DNA from: Antedon mediterranea
Lineage: Eukaryota > Echinodermata > Crinoidea > Comatulida > Antedonidae
NCBI RefSeq assembly: GCF_964355755.1
Contig: NC_092671.1
Location: 26,288,070-26,352,069 of the forward strand
Direction: 5' to 3'
DNA length: 64,000 nt
Position numbers and translations under genes: made by a program. The notes under the pieces are model-generated. The model was not told the DNA's origin. It saw only the letters and a program-made list of their open reading frames with translations, and made no database searches. Shown here piece after piece: positions 26,171-38,798 of the stretch (position 1 is its first letter; each line of letters starts with the position of its first letter).

Positions 26171-27755
26171 GGAAGATTGAATGATTCATGAATAAATTAA
26201 CGAATGGACGTATCAACTGATAAAAAGTGTACGTAACGTGAATTGGAGTCCCAAAGGAAATGACCATGGATAAATATAATAATAATAATAATAATAACGA
26301 GGACATTGATTTGGAAAATAAGAAAAGGTGAACGAAAGAAAGAACAAATATTTCAATAAATGAATACATAAGTGAGGGATGAACCTGTCAACGAACAGAT
26401 GAATAAATGACCAAGCGTGATAAATGGGATTATGCATTGACGCTATTATAAGGAATAAACTGTTATGTAAATGAATACAGTAAGTAAAGTATAATTAATT
26501 GGTACGTACAACAGTCGCGTTACCCGTATGTTTTATTTTCTAACCTCGGGTCTAATTAATAATACGTTAGGGCCTCATTAAGATCCACAGACAGAAGGCA
26601 ATTTATTAGGGATTGGTTAATGAGACAAATTTCGAATTTAGTTAAACATTAATGAATGAGAAACAAAAGTCAACAAAGAACGACAAAATGATAGATACGA
26701 AAATATTCATTACGTATTCTGACACAGTACTACTACACATTTGTGACGACAGAGTGATTTACCGTACCCTTTTACAGTGTACCATTTTCTTGACTAGGCT
26801 CACGTCTTTATTCTCTTCGTATTATGTCATGACTGACGATATAATTTCATTAATCATAATAATTTGTAAACATTATCTTGCATTTTAATTTTCACATTTA
26901 ATTAATTATCACATCTACGATTGATAATAGCGATGCATTCTGACGTCACCGAGTCCCGTGCAATTCGTCAACGTCTATGATAGCATGCTTTATTGAACAA
27001 GTTACCTAGCCCCTCACGCATGTTATACTTAACGTTTACGTCACTCTAGGGTGATGTACCAGTGGTACCGCGTCTTCTGACAGAAATCTTCAACCGTAGT
27101 GGGATACTGTAGTATTGTGAGAGATTTTTTTAAGCTTCATGGTTTAAGTTAATTAGAAGTAGGAGCTACTGATGGTCCTGGTATCACCATAAATAGTACG
27201 ACACACAATAGTCACACTCAAGCCTTTTTTATAGAGGGAAGCCTAGAGGAATGGTTAGGTTCAGAAACTAAAAAAAGTCTTACTCTTAAAAATAAATTGT
27301 CCTGTTATTTATATTTTATGTCGTTGTGACATGAATTTTAGATTTAAATTCTCTTCATCCACAAATTAATGAGTAATTTCTAATTATATATATCCAATAT
27401 AGATATTTTATTCCTCTTAATCTAGGAACACTGATTATAGATAATCGAGGCATGCTTTGGCCTTCGAATTAAGCTAAAAGGGTAGTACAATGTGATACAG
27501 TAATATCATATGATATTTCATTTTTATAGCCATCAATGGAAAACAGTCAATATCAGACAACATTAAACAATAGTCTATGATACACAAGGGTATATAAATG
27601 TGTGTAGTGGTAACACGTGATCTGCTTAATAACCAATAATAACGTGCTATGTATAATATTTCTTGAGATTTGTATTGTTAAGTTTCTTTGCGTGAGTGTC
27701 AGTCACACGGAACGACATGAACAATTATTCTCCTATGTATTCAATTCTTACTAAT
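26171..27755. other. Non-coding stretch
   Basis: A short AAT run at 26277-26296 and otherwise unique AT-rich sequence. No gene was found. Confidence 0.4.
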
Positions 27756-27798
27756 TGCCTTTGGATTTATATATATTATATATATATATATATTTATA

Positions 27799-27901
27799 CA
27801 CTGATACCCACAGTATTGTCATTTTTTCAGTAATTTGCCTTTGGATTTATATAGATATATATAAATTACTGAAAAAAATGACAATGCTGTGGGTATCAGT
27901 G
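27799..27901. repeat. Hairpin with about 37-bp arms at the Penelope-like terminus
   Basis: CACTGATACCCACAGTATTG (27799-27818, continuing to 27835) is inverted at 27863-27901 as CAATGCTGTGGGTATCAGTG, with a loop of about 27 bp. TTTGCCTTTGGATTTATATA also appears as a direct repeat on both sides (about 27757 and 27836). Mixed inverted and direct terminal repeats are characteristic of Penelope-like insertions. Confidence 0.85.
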
Positions 27902-28365
27902 GCTGGATCTCAATGGAGATACAAAATAAAAGCGAAAAGCTAAATCAAAACGAGAAGTAAAACAGCCAGAAAAGTTAGCAGAGCTTTCGGGCAACACTAG
28001 CCCTTCATCAGTGCAAGTGAAGGAATTTGGATAACTTCATAGTATAAAGCTGACAAGTGCTGCCTGGGTGGACAGGAATAAAAGAAATATAACAAAGGGT
28101 GACAGGGTGGAGTCTGAATAAGAGTGGTAGTGGTGTTAAGTTGTAATTCCCAGTGGTTTTCCTTGTCTTTGCAAGTTTTGTCGCTCCATTTGACATCGTG
28201 GTCTATTGCAATAACTCTGAAATTTGCAATCGAGTGACCAGCTGAATTAAAATATTCGGCTACAGGTTGATCAAGCTTTAATGTTTTGATAGCTGATCTG
28301 TGTTGTGTCATTCTCATACGGAGAGTGTTTCTTGTTTCTCAGACGTACTGTTTGCTACAAATATT
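27799..28365 (-). mobile_element. Penelope-like element 3' end with broken GIY-YIG domain
   Basis: The minus-strand frame reads KQYV, a TGA where the GIY-YIG family has Gly, then ETRNTLRMRMTQHRSAIKTL, QPVAEYFNSAGHSIANFRVI and KENHWELQL. This is the C-terminal GIY-YIG endonuclease pattern of Penelope-like elements. The 3' UTR follows (ATGAAGGGCTAGTGTTGCCC and on) and ends in half of a large inverted repeat. The reverse transcriptase is absent because of 5' truncation. The codon change at the invariant Gly and the loss of the RT make it inactive. Confidence 0.75.
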
Positions 28366-28452
28366 ATTAATATATATATACGTTTCAAATTAATTAATTA
28401 AATTTCAGTATATCACCGGGCGGTTTAGAATTAATGTTCTTTGCCTCTTGTG

Positions 28453-28454
<2 letters not shown>

Positions 28455-28481
<27 letters not shown>
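28455..28481. repeat. TA dinucleotide run
   Basis: A pure TA run abutting the start of the 210-bp direct repeat. Similar short TA runs occur at about 27766-27794, 35490-35512 and 47641-47656. Confidence 0.95.
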
Positions 28482-28488
<7 letters not shown>

Positions 28489-28692
28489 CGGAGACTGCGG
28501 CAATTAAAAAACTCATAGAATAATAAATAAAGACGCATACAACATAAGTTCTGGCTTAAATAGTTTAATTAGTAAATGAACATTCACCCATGTAAAACTG
28601 CACATAAAAGTCATAAGCAAATATAAGTTATATAGCAATAATTTTCCAATTTTAAGTAAGCACAACAGGGATGCTCAGAGTAAAATAGCCCT
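28482..28692 (-). repeat. 210-bp direct repeat, first copy
   Basis: It starts TGCTACTCGGAGACTGCGGC and ends near GGATGCTCAGAG; the second copy is 369 bp downstream at 28851-29060, with only a few differences. Pieces of the same family occur in opposite orientation at 18540-18720 (CCCAATATTTAGACCCAACA against CCCAATATTTAGACACTTAT) and at 19895-19965 (AAGCCAGAACTTATGTTGTA), so it is an interspersed repeat, not a local duplication only. Confidence 0.85.
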
Positions 28693-28850
28693 ATTGCCAT
28701 AAGTGTCTAAATATTGGGCGGGAGGGAGGGAAAATTGTCTTCAACTTAATGTAATCGTGTTAACAGAGAGGGCGCTTGATCAAAGAGGTCGAAAACCCGC
28801 CCTCTCCGTTCTCAAAATAGAATTGTGTTCCCAGCCCAATTCTTGATTTT

Positions 28851-29060
28851 TGCTACTCGGAGACTGCGGCAATTAACAAACTCATAGAATAATAAATAAA
28901 GACGCATACAACATAAGTTCTGGCTTAAATAGTTTAATTAGTAAATGAACATTCACCCATGTAAAACTGCACATAAAAGTCATAAGCAAATATAAGTTAT
29001 ATAGCAATAATTTTCCAATTCTAAGTAAGCACAACAGGGATGCTCAGAGAAAAATAGCCC
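28851..29060 (-). repeat. 210-bp direct repeat, second copy
   Basis: It matches 28482-28692. The intervening 159 bp contain GGGCGGGAGGGAGGGAAAA and CCCGCCCTCTCCGTTCTC. The arrangement could be two tandem units of about 370 bp, the second truncated, or terminal repeats of a small element. Confidence 0.85.
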
Positions 29061-30429
29061 GCGGCAGGTGCCAAGGAATATATATATTTGATAATGGTAG
29101 TATATATTAAGTTAGTATGGTTCTATCATTAATAAAATTACAAACATCATGTTCTCATTCTAAACATAATATGCGAAAATCAAATGTCATTATAATCTAT
29201 TATACTGAAAATTGTAAGTTTTTAAGTATCTAAAAACAATTAAAAATCAGTTTTATTGAATTATTTGTGTGCATAAAATTGCCTCTAAACCGTATTCTCA
29301 GTCATATGGTGGTGAACGTATATTCCAATAATTGTTAACACGGGAATCAAAGATAATCCGCACTTCATTGAAGTGTTGATACTGTTCCCTGGTGGCACAA
29401 CTTGTCAATGATTATCCACGCCTTCATAATGTAAACTTCCAAGAATATGTTTCCCGTAATTAGTTTAGACACTACAGGGTGGATATAATGTATATGCCTA
29501 ATGACATGAGTGTGTTGTTAAAACGGGCCTGTCAAAGCATGTTAATGACAGGACACTGAGCTCGCCTTGCCAAGATAGCAACTCGTAACTGTCATTTGAT
29601 CGTATGTCTGGCTGCGACAAATACCACCATAACAGTACTATTGTATATTACCCATGGCGCGCGGTCCTGAATGGGCATGAAACTGATCGTGTCGCAGCCA
29701 CAGATAAACCCCCAAATTCTCACCATCATGTTTTTAGATTGCTTTGTCTCGACTAGGTCTGTGGCAGCGGTACAAATCATGGGCTGGGGATGGCGTCTCG
29801 TTTTTAAGTTGGGGAAAATGGTTCCCCTCAGCAGTGGCGACGTACTACTATCAGAAACCTTGTTGGTTTTTTTTACGCAAATGCCCGGTTTTTCTTCCTT
29901 CGCCATCAATTTTTGTTGAACCATGCATACTTTTAGATTGATCTAACCCAAGTTAGTCCTAAGCTCCCTAATAAAATTGGATGAGCTAAAGAAAATTTGT
30001 TTAAACCCAGATCTCTTAATCCTAACATTATTCATAATGTGTTTATGCGGGAAATTCTCAAGAGATCATTAAATTAATATACAGTACCGTATTCAACTTT
30101 TAATCAAATCATGTGTGTTTATTGTTTAAATGATCCGATTGGTTTTGGAAACTATTCTAGAAGTGTAGTGAGCAGCCCTAGCTTACAGTTAGGGACTTGG
30201 ATCCATCCCACAATTGGTGGTCGCTTACAGTTTGTAGTTACATAATTACCGTTTGAGAATCTATCAACGCTAATGCCATGATCTGAGTTGTTAGATCAGC
30301 GAGGAAATTACATAATACTCCGAACCGCAAATGCCCACCCGTGTTCCATATTGATTTTAATTTCACCTATGCCGACAACCACGGATGGAAACAAGTTTCT
30401 TTGGTTCTTTTATATTGTTTGTTCAGCTG
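29061..30429. other. Mostly non-coding; a GC-richer patch at 29.6-29.95 kb
   Basis: The patch at 29592-29941 has overlapping open frames on both strands (up to 110 codons) and a small inverted repeat (GGCTGCGACA near 29611 and TGTCGCAGCC near 29690). No recognisable domain was seen on either strand, so it is left uncalled. Confidence 0.35.
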
Positions 30430-30471
30430 TAGCATGTCTGCTACGGTGACGATAACAGCGAGTCTTTGGTG
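30430..30471 (+). CDS. Candidate short exon containing an ATG
   Basis: Acceptor TCTTTTATATTGTTTGTTCAG-like tract and donor GTGAGTTA bound 42 nt containing ATGTCTGCTACGGTGACGAT. Read from the ATG it gives MSATVTITASL with two bases over. It could be the start exon of the gene ending at 37841, but direct splicing to 36459 would create a stop, so intermediate exons would be needed. Confidence 0.25.
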
Positions 30472-31242
30472 AGTTAATCTTGCCGCTGCTGCAATGTCTA
30501 ATACTTTCCAAGTTATGGAATTTTCCAACAAGATTAACTACACATTTCTACCATATTCTTATTTCTTGTGGCATTCTGTACTTGTGAAATGTAATTATAC
30601 GTTTAGCCCCTCTCGTTAAGGTCGTTTCAAAAGTACAGTCTCTGTTAAGAACATGTCCAATGTGTGAACTGTCGTAATATACCCATGGTGTAATGTAATT
30701 ATTGGATTATGTAGTGCTGCAAAATTATGTCACGTGCTATATTGACACAATAATTTAGTGTTAAGGGATTACACTTTTTTTTGTTACGTTAAATATTTTG
30801 GATGCACTATTATGGTTTTGTTTAGATTTGTACAAATTGGTCAGTTTATTAGGTTGTTTTGTTGTGTTTTTAGACAAATTGTCAAGGACAGCCACATGAA
30901 TACACTTACTATTTTAAAAGATGGTAATTCTATTCAAATGGTTCTAAGTTAACAAGAATTTAGGAGTAGAATTTTGGAGAAAAACAATCGTGGAAATTGG
31001 AGATTTTAATTTAATTTTTTTATAGATTTACCAATAATGGCTTCAATAGAGAAAAACTACTAGAGTAAAAATAATAATTTATATCACCCTAACACAAATT
31101 TTTTTTACATTTTTGTTGCCGCTGTCTATGAAACGAAATGAGAAAAAAAATTAAACATAATTATAGCCGTAATTTAAAGAATGATCAAAGAAAATGTTAA
31201 CAAAAAATTGATAACACTTTATTAAAACTACAAAATTGTATT

Positions 31243-31413
31243 AGAGCTGTAGCTTGGTTGTTAACGTGCTTGCCTTCCAATCCCAATGTCTGGGTTCAAT
31301 CTTGACCTAGTACCAGGGTTGTAACTCACGACTCTTTCAAATCCACTCCACAAGCCTTAAATGAGAATGGCGAGTGACTCGCTGTTAGATGCGTATGAAA
31401 GAAAGAAGAACTG
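31243..31413 (+). mobile_element. tRNA-derived SINE with 7-bp target duplication
   Basis: The head contains an A-box match (TAGCTTGGTTG, 31250-31260) and a B-box match (GGTTCAATC, 31293-31301) at normal spacing, so it is a tRNA-like pol III promoter. The body includes GAGAATGGCGAGTGACTCGC and ends in GAAAGAAAGAA. It is flanked by TTGTATT at 31236-31242 and 31414-31420. Intact flanks suggest a fairly recent copy. The parental tRNA is not identified. Confidence 0.8.
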
Positions 31414-31867
31414 TTGTATTCATTCTTATTCTCCATGTGTAGGCCTATACGTACATTAGTAGTACTGGCAATATCTAACATTAAACAATCCCCTTCCAAG
31501 TAGTCTCGGACACATCAATCTTGAATAAGTTTGGATCATTAAACGTGTTTTTGTTTGTAACAAGATTTGATAATGGATATAATATGAATACCATATTCAT
31601 GTATCAACTCCCAGGGAAGGTTACATTGCAGGAAATTTAATTCTATTCTAAAATTAAATTTCTAAAATAAAACAAAGTTTGTTGAGTATTCGGTTTCGTT
31701 TTCTCATAAAATCTTATAAGTGTGGTTTGATGACCTTAGCAGCACATTTTTTTTTATCAGGAAATAAATAATTTGATGTAAAATTTATTTTGATATAAAA
31801 TATAGATAACTTTATAGACATATTTTGCATATCTCAAAAATGTTATTATAGGTAATTCTGTTATGAG

Positions 31868-31947
31868 TCAATACTAAACAGGTGGGGACATAGTTACCGT
31901 ATCAGAATCAATACTAAACAGGTGGGGACATAGTTACCGTATCAGAA
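31868..31947. repeat. 40-bp tandem duplication
   Basis: TCAATACTAAACAGGTGGGG plus ACATAGTTACCGTATCAGAA is present twice in direct succession, with no internal differences seen. Confidence 0.95.
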
Positions 31948-34296
31948 TAATGGTAAATGAAATTCGTATAAAACACAAAGTTACAGTGCTCTTTACATAA
32001 TAACAACATTATATCATAAGTACCTTTCATTGTGTAATTGAGTTTAAAGTAATATTTTTCAAATGGGCCTACCTTGAAATTAAAAATATAACTTCAATTG
32101 TCAATTTAAAATTAGTAATCCATAAACTACACAGTATATTTTCATGGCCTACGGTAATAACGAAATGAGCCTATAAGAAATCAGAAAAAATGTTATTTAT
32201 AACCAGTGTTAAAAAATGATAAAACCACGAGAGAAATGCAAGGATTCTAACTATATGGCGATTGTCTGCCAATATATTTTATGTCATAATGACTGTATAC
32301 CTCCATAAAGCAAAGAAATACATCACTCAGATGGAAGTTGAGTTATTAGAGTAAAATAATTAGTATTAGCTACCGGTATCCAAATATTATAGATTATCTT
32401 ATCATTTTATTGAAACAATAAAGTATCGTTTAGAGGCAATTAATTTTAGTTGAAAATCAGATCAAACGCACTCGACTTCGCAGTATATATTGTAACTATC
32501 TTGCTATGATCGTAGAAATTATGTCTACATGGTAAATGGTATAAGATTAAAGGCTAATATTATATAAACATATTTATGACATGCCTTGTAAGACTTAAAC
32601 AGCCGTAGATCTTATCTTGAAAACTAACACGCACATTAATCTACATACCGGTTTCTAAAATCAATCCGATGCGTGAATTTACAATAGGCCTAATCACGAA
32701 GGAAAGTGTTTTTATTGGAATCTACCATTATAATGGACTAAAAAAAGTGTCGCTGTCAAAGATAAACGCCAGCCGCGCGGTGCGTTGAAAAGAAAATTAA
32801 GTGACGCCAGCCAGTCTAATTTAAAACTACATTTGCCAAATTCAGATATAGGCCTAAGCGGCTTAAGGAACACGGGGATGGAATAACACTGGTTATCTAA
32901 ACACACTGCTTAAATTCTATCATTTTTAAAATAATTAGTATTAGGTCTATGTTTTTCTTTTCTTTTTATTGCATTTTTTTTTTCACATAATGATTACAGT
33001 ATTTAATATGTGCTTGGCCCCAGCAAAGACAACCCTATGTTGATGGGTCTCCGTGGATAATTAAAGTTAAACTTGAACGTAAGATGAGTCTATTCAATTT
33101 CCAAAACATTATAATGAACAATATATTGTTACTTCACATTCGGAAATAAGTATAATGCATATGAATAAAACAGGTATTTTATTTGATTAGGATCAACTGT
33201 AGAAGAAAAGAAATTGGCACAATTCCCTACTTTCACATAGAACATATTGGCTATTAATATTAGGCCTACTTAAAATGCGCGGTAACTATACAAAGCGGAT
33301 TGCAATGATTACAATGTTAAAATAAATCAGCCGATTTTGTTTTTTCTTTATTTGGATTGAGATAGAATGTTTAAAAATTAAAAACAGCAAGTAATTGATT
33401 CAAGTTGTTTTATCTTTTTCTTATTGCAGTAAATTTACTTTCCATTTTCTTCCTTTTCGTAATGCACGGTACACATTAAAAACTAATACAGGTAAAAAGT
33501 AGCAACGACTAAAAATGAACCCTCATAAAGCCCTAAACGGCATGTCACATACAGTGAAGATATTTTACTCTTCACTGGAGTCCCCAAAGCCCCGCGATCT
33601 TGCATTAAACACGCCTACCGCAGACATTCATATTTTCACTGATTGTACTTAGTAATGCTATGAAATCTACAATTTGTTATTTTTAGAATACTGCAGTTTC
33701 TTATTTATCTGCCTTGAAATGACACACTTTCAAAATAATGTAGGCTAGATCGAAATATGAGTTGTATAATTACTTGGTTGTCGAAATAAACGCCGAAACC
33801 TTCCCATGTTAAAAGGAAGTTTAATAGAAAAGGAAAACGCCAAAACAAAAGATGGAGATTATTTTTACTTCATTTAATTGTAAATAGTGGCTGCTTAAAT
33901 ATAGGCGTTTGGAAATTTAAAGAAAAAACAGTTTCGGTGGTCTTTATAGCTGAGATTAAGAATTGTTGTATACAGTAGTAATAATTGAGATAATATTACC
34001 AGACCTAGTTATCAATTGTTCGCACATGTAGCATGCATACACTTTAAAATGTAAATCAAAATACACACTAGTCAAATAAGCACTGTTGCTGTTGCTTACG
34101 GCTTTGTCATGTCTGATAATTCGTGACTTTCATGAAACGCCATCTATTTTTTGTTATTTAACACGTTCTGATACTTACGTTTTTGGTTGGCCGACTACTG
34201 TACGCGCCTAAATAAATAATTCTACAGTCTAAAAATCTAAAGAATTGTATTTGTGTTTTCATGGTCTGCCATAGACAACACGACAATACAAATTAG
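31948..34296. other. Non-coding stretch
   Basis: No supported gene. GGCCCCAGCAAAGACAACCC at about 33017 and the following TTAATTAAAG-like end resemble a LINE 3' UTR weakly. Octamer TAGGCCTA occurs at about 32685, 32850 and 33263. Confidence 0.35.
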
Positions 34297-34400
34297 ACGC
34301 GCGCGTTCAAATAATGATGAAAATGACACGGTATTCGACACGCGCGTTCAAATACTGATGAAAATTGCATGAAATTTGACACGCGCGATCAAATACTGAT
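34297..34400. repeat. 41-bp imperfect triplicate with CpG-rich core
   Basis: GCGCGTTCAAATAATGATGA, GCGCGTTCAAATACTGATGA and GCGCGATCAAATACTGATAT start at 34301, 34342 and 34383. The units diverge, mainly by substitutions. Confidence 0.8.
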
Positions 34401-36458
34401 ATAATACAGATCGTGCACGTGTGTGCACATGTCTTCGAAGTGTTACCGATAATTTACATAATGAAGATAACCAGCCATACAAGAAACAATTAACAGAAAG
34501 AAAGTAAAAGTTTTTTCAATATAACATAATAACCAAATGTCTGTCTACTGACCAAACAATCCGCCAAGGAATACTTGACATTTAGGCTTATCTTCTTCAT
34601 AGAATAGCTTGTGAGACATTTTATATTTTGTTATGGAGAACATCTCTATGATATATTTTATAGAGAAATAAACCGTATAATCAGTATTACTTTCCCTTGT
34701 TATCCTTTTATTTAAACTACTTAGCTTATCATAATTCGTAATAAAATCAGTATTATGCCCTATGTATAATAGGTTATATGATTGTTTTAAGAATTATTTT
34801 TTGAAATATGAAATGTGTATTATTAAGTGATTGATTTTATTTTATATTATATATAATAATAATGTATCCAACTTATTCAGAAAGGTCGCGGGTGTGTGTA
34901 ACCAGCGACGAAATTGTAAACAAAAATAAAATATTATCAAATCCACATATCGTAGAAATTGTGAAACAGATAGCGAGAGCAACTGGTAAATTTATTTAAA
35001 TAAAAGTGTTTGCACTGTGTTCCCCTATCTCAGAACTAACCATATAATACATTGTCATAGAAAAATACTACAATTTTAGATAAACTGGTGCTTTCTTAAT
35101 AGAACTTTCAATCAGAGAAGTATATGAAACTAAAAAATTAAACTTATTTCCCCTTTTTCCTTTCAGGTGAAAGGGATAATAGGGATGTACCCTGAATAGT
35201 GGTATCCAAGGTTAATTTTAATGTTTTACTATTTTATTTTTGTTATATATATCTATCCTGTAAACGTAAGGTTTCTTGTGCCTACGCAATAAATAAGGAT
35301 TGGCCGTAGTGTTAAAAACATAAGTAACATTTAATGTAAATGTTTTATACTCTTATCCGTTACCTGAATATGGGTGTCTAAAAAGGTGGAAATTATTATG
35401 TCGTCTGGGAAAAAGGAATTTTTACTGTATTCAAAATGTAAAACTGCATTGTCACAAAATTGTTGAGCGACCTGGGATGAATAGTAGGCATATATATATA
35501 TATATATATAATATGTGAAGCTATTACTCCCATAGTCATAACCAGACGCGTGGGGTAGGCAATTGAACATTTTGTAATCCAAACTTCCAATCAACATCTA
35601 AATGTGATTTTTCGTCCGTAATTTACACGTTCTTCACGTACTCAAGTCAAAATAATAATCCTATTTAAACAAGCAATCGACGCGAAGCAAATACAAGCGC
35701 CGACTTGATTCTGTCTCAGATACAATCCCATGCGTGCTTAAACAATAGAACTATGTTATATTATAGTCTAAATCTATATTGATGATTTCTTGGTTGTATA
35801 TTAATAGACCAATAAATCTGTTTGTCACATAATATCGTGATTATGATACGATTTCACCCATGTAATTAGAATTTGTCTTGTTCGTAATACGCTGTGTAAA
35901 TTCCTTAAGGAAGGCGGACGTCGGCTGCAGCAACATGTTAGTGGATTAAGAGAGAGGAGGAATATTGATATCCAGGTCGGGTTTCCAGAATGTGCCTCTG
36001 GTAAACGCTACAAGAACGTAGCCTAGTTACGTCATCATCACGTGACGTACCCACAGTTTCGTTGTCGATCCATTTAAGAAACGTGCTTAGGATGTTTATG
36101 GATTTAAAAAAATTATTCGTTGCATTCAAATAATCTTATGAAATAATAATATGTTTACGCAGCAAAACTAAGGCATGATTTATGATGGTGGTAATACCTC
36201 CTTTAAACCTCATTTTAAGATGTCAATATCCTAAGAAAATATTAGGTTGGGATATAATCATGTGAAGATTAGAAACGATAATCTACATGCATCGTTACTA
36301 AAATACCTAAAGCTGATATAATTATTAATATCAATAAATACATTTTATACAAAAACAAGCACAGTTTACATAAACCTTTACTACCATATTGTAAAACAAT
36401 GTCATTTTCCTAAAAAAATGTTTGCTTCTAACGGTAGCCATTTCTATTCTCTTTTTAG

Positions 36459-36532
36459 ACATTTGCAAGAAGCAGAAGAACTTTTGGAACTACAGAATAA
36501 GAATTTATATTCATCACCGGGACTCAGATCTC
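36459..36532 (+). CDS. Candidate internal exon, coiled-coil-like
   Basis: Acceptor TTTCTATTCTCTTTTTAG and donor GTAAGTTA bound 74 nt that read, after one carried base, HLQEAEELLELQNKNLYSSP then GLRS, with one base left over. This splices in frame to 37813-37841. The N-terminal part is a likely amphipathic helix. The parent protein is not recognised, and the upstream exon supplying two bases was not found. Confidence 0.5.
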
Positions 36533-37812
36533 GTAAGTTAGATTTAATGTCGCCTTATGTTTAACGAAAACAGTAATCGCGATCTACCATGCAATGACCG
36601 CATACATTATTTCAGTTACAGCAAACTATTTCTTTTTTTCACATAAACGGCTCCTGGCTGGGAAAAAACATTGAATTAAAAGATTCCATTTTAAATCGTA
36701 TTAAATATTTATAAGATGCTGAATTTATTTTATTTTAGTAAGTTATTTCTTCAGGCTTAACAATTATAATATTAAATGTGTTCGGTTCATTTCACTGTAC
36801 AGTTCATAGTATCTTGATTTTGTCTTTGTATACAGTTAAAAGTGCTTAGAATATAAAATATTTCATGTGGTATGAATGTTACTGTCAGAAGACATTGTCG
36901 CTAGACATGAAACCGATTGTCCATGATAGCTTAAAAGTGTGTGTGAATATATTTGAAAAACCTTACGTCATCATTGTGTCAACAATGACGTTGGTCAACT
37001 TTATCGACTAATATAGGGCATCATAGAAAATAATATGTTACTTGATTAATTACCATGTTTTTATCCATGCATGTCTTAAAATCTGCACATTGTTTGTGTA
37101 TAGATGAACGTAAGCAGTCAATTCTACACGCCCACCAGGAACCGAAAAAGAAAATGTGACGTCATTAAATTGACCAGAAACTCCAAAGTACAATAGTTTA
37201 TTTAAAAGAGAAGTTATATTTACGGGCTTTTATAAAATTCTTACGTAAGCCCTATAAACTGTTATTGATGAAGAAATGTCACTATTTTACAGTTGTTTGG
37301 AACACGATTTCCATGACGATTTACAGTGTAAAAAAAATCTAAAATTTACTAAAAATGTAAACGAATCCCTTATTATTGTGGCGTAGCAGCTATTATTCTG
37401 GACAGCACGCTTCTCCCGTCACGCTTGTCAGATTCGAAAGTTCATTGTTTGTCTACAAAGCAATGGCCTAAGATGACATAGGCCAAGTTTACGGCTTTCG
37501 CTCTCTGCGGTTGAAATTAACTATTTCAGGCGATGATTGTACTTAGTCATTCGGAGGTTGTTAATAAGGATCGTTCTAATATAGGCATTCGGTTTGTATT
37601 TTTAGGAAGGCCCTGCTTCATAACAACTATACGTTAGTCAACGCATGACTAGGCCATTAGCTATATTTGCACAATTTCTAGTAACGTGATTATCGATCTC
37701 GTTTTCGGTTCTGTGATAAACACGTCATCTGAATTTGCTGAGATAAACTTAGATACATTTTTTAACAAATATTGATCGAATGATATTAATTGTGTTTTAT
37801 TTGTTTTCACAG

Positions 37813-37841
37813 GTTTAAGGCGATGGAAAACAAACGATTAG
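37813..37841 (+). CDS. Candidate terminal exon joining 36459-36532
   Basis: Acceptor TTATTTGTTTTCACAG followed by GTTTAAGGCG. Joined to the previous exon it completes Arg and continues LRRWKTND then TAG (37839-37841). The combined C terminus, SSPGLRSRLRRWKTND, is basic. Downstream 3' UTR length and poly(A) site are uncertain. Confidence 0.4.
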
Positions 37842-38798
37842 TGAAGAATAGTGAATGGCCATTGTAAAGTTTTAGTTTTGGAAGTGCAATGTTTATTCTA
37901 CAACAATAATGTCGAAACCTTGTTAGCATTGATTTATAATACGGGAATACAGTTTTTTTAATGAATATAAAACAGGGAATGGGCTGCTTATGATTATTTA
38001 AAATTGACTTGCATATTTTGAAGTAAGTGTAATCTTCCTAAAAGCATTATCAAAACAGTTTTTATACAGCCGAATAGATGGGAAGTAACACTTTTTGAAC
38101 AAATATTCAGATTACATTCAAATGTGTTACTTCATTATAAGCAAGTCAATTTTCAGAATCCGAATTGACAAAGTTATTTTCTTAATATTTTAAATAATGC
38201 AATTGTCGTATATTACCACCACACCTTACAAAGACAACACGCTCAGTCATGATGTTTTTCAAGTTACGTTAATGTTACTCATTTTTTCTGAAATGTTTTC
38301 AAGGTGTATACTCTGCGAGCAACTCATAGAGATCAACAATAGTCTGAGCCACTTGTCACTGACAAAAATGCAGCATACACGTTAGATAGGACCCACATAT
38401 TCAAATTATTTACCTTTTAATACTCAAAGTATTATAGAAAGTGTCAATGATACCTTATATTTTATTAATAGATAAGAATTCTTAAAAACTTGACATTTCG
38501 TAAATACTTCGCAGTTGATTCTTTTTTAACGCCCGTCCATTTTGCATATGTTCCTTTAAAAATAAAGGGGATCGCCAAAACAGTGAGTAACATTTCTGTA
38601 ATTTGAGTAATGTCTTGCACACGGTAAAATACACGTGTCCTGTCTGTGTCCACCATTTACAATGTTGCATGATTGGTTGACACACGATACGCGACATTCC
38701 GCCAATATAGCGAACTTTTGTTTTGACGACACGCCGCTAGAATAGGCACTTATCAAGTGAAATTATAATTATGCGCAAGCCCAGAATGTATGCGCATA

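Noticed and set aside
28482-29060. The 210-bp direct repeats as LTRs
   Set aside because: Only 159 bp lie between them, there is no primer-binding site or polypurine tract, and related fragments occur singly elsewhere.
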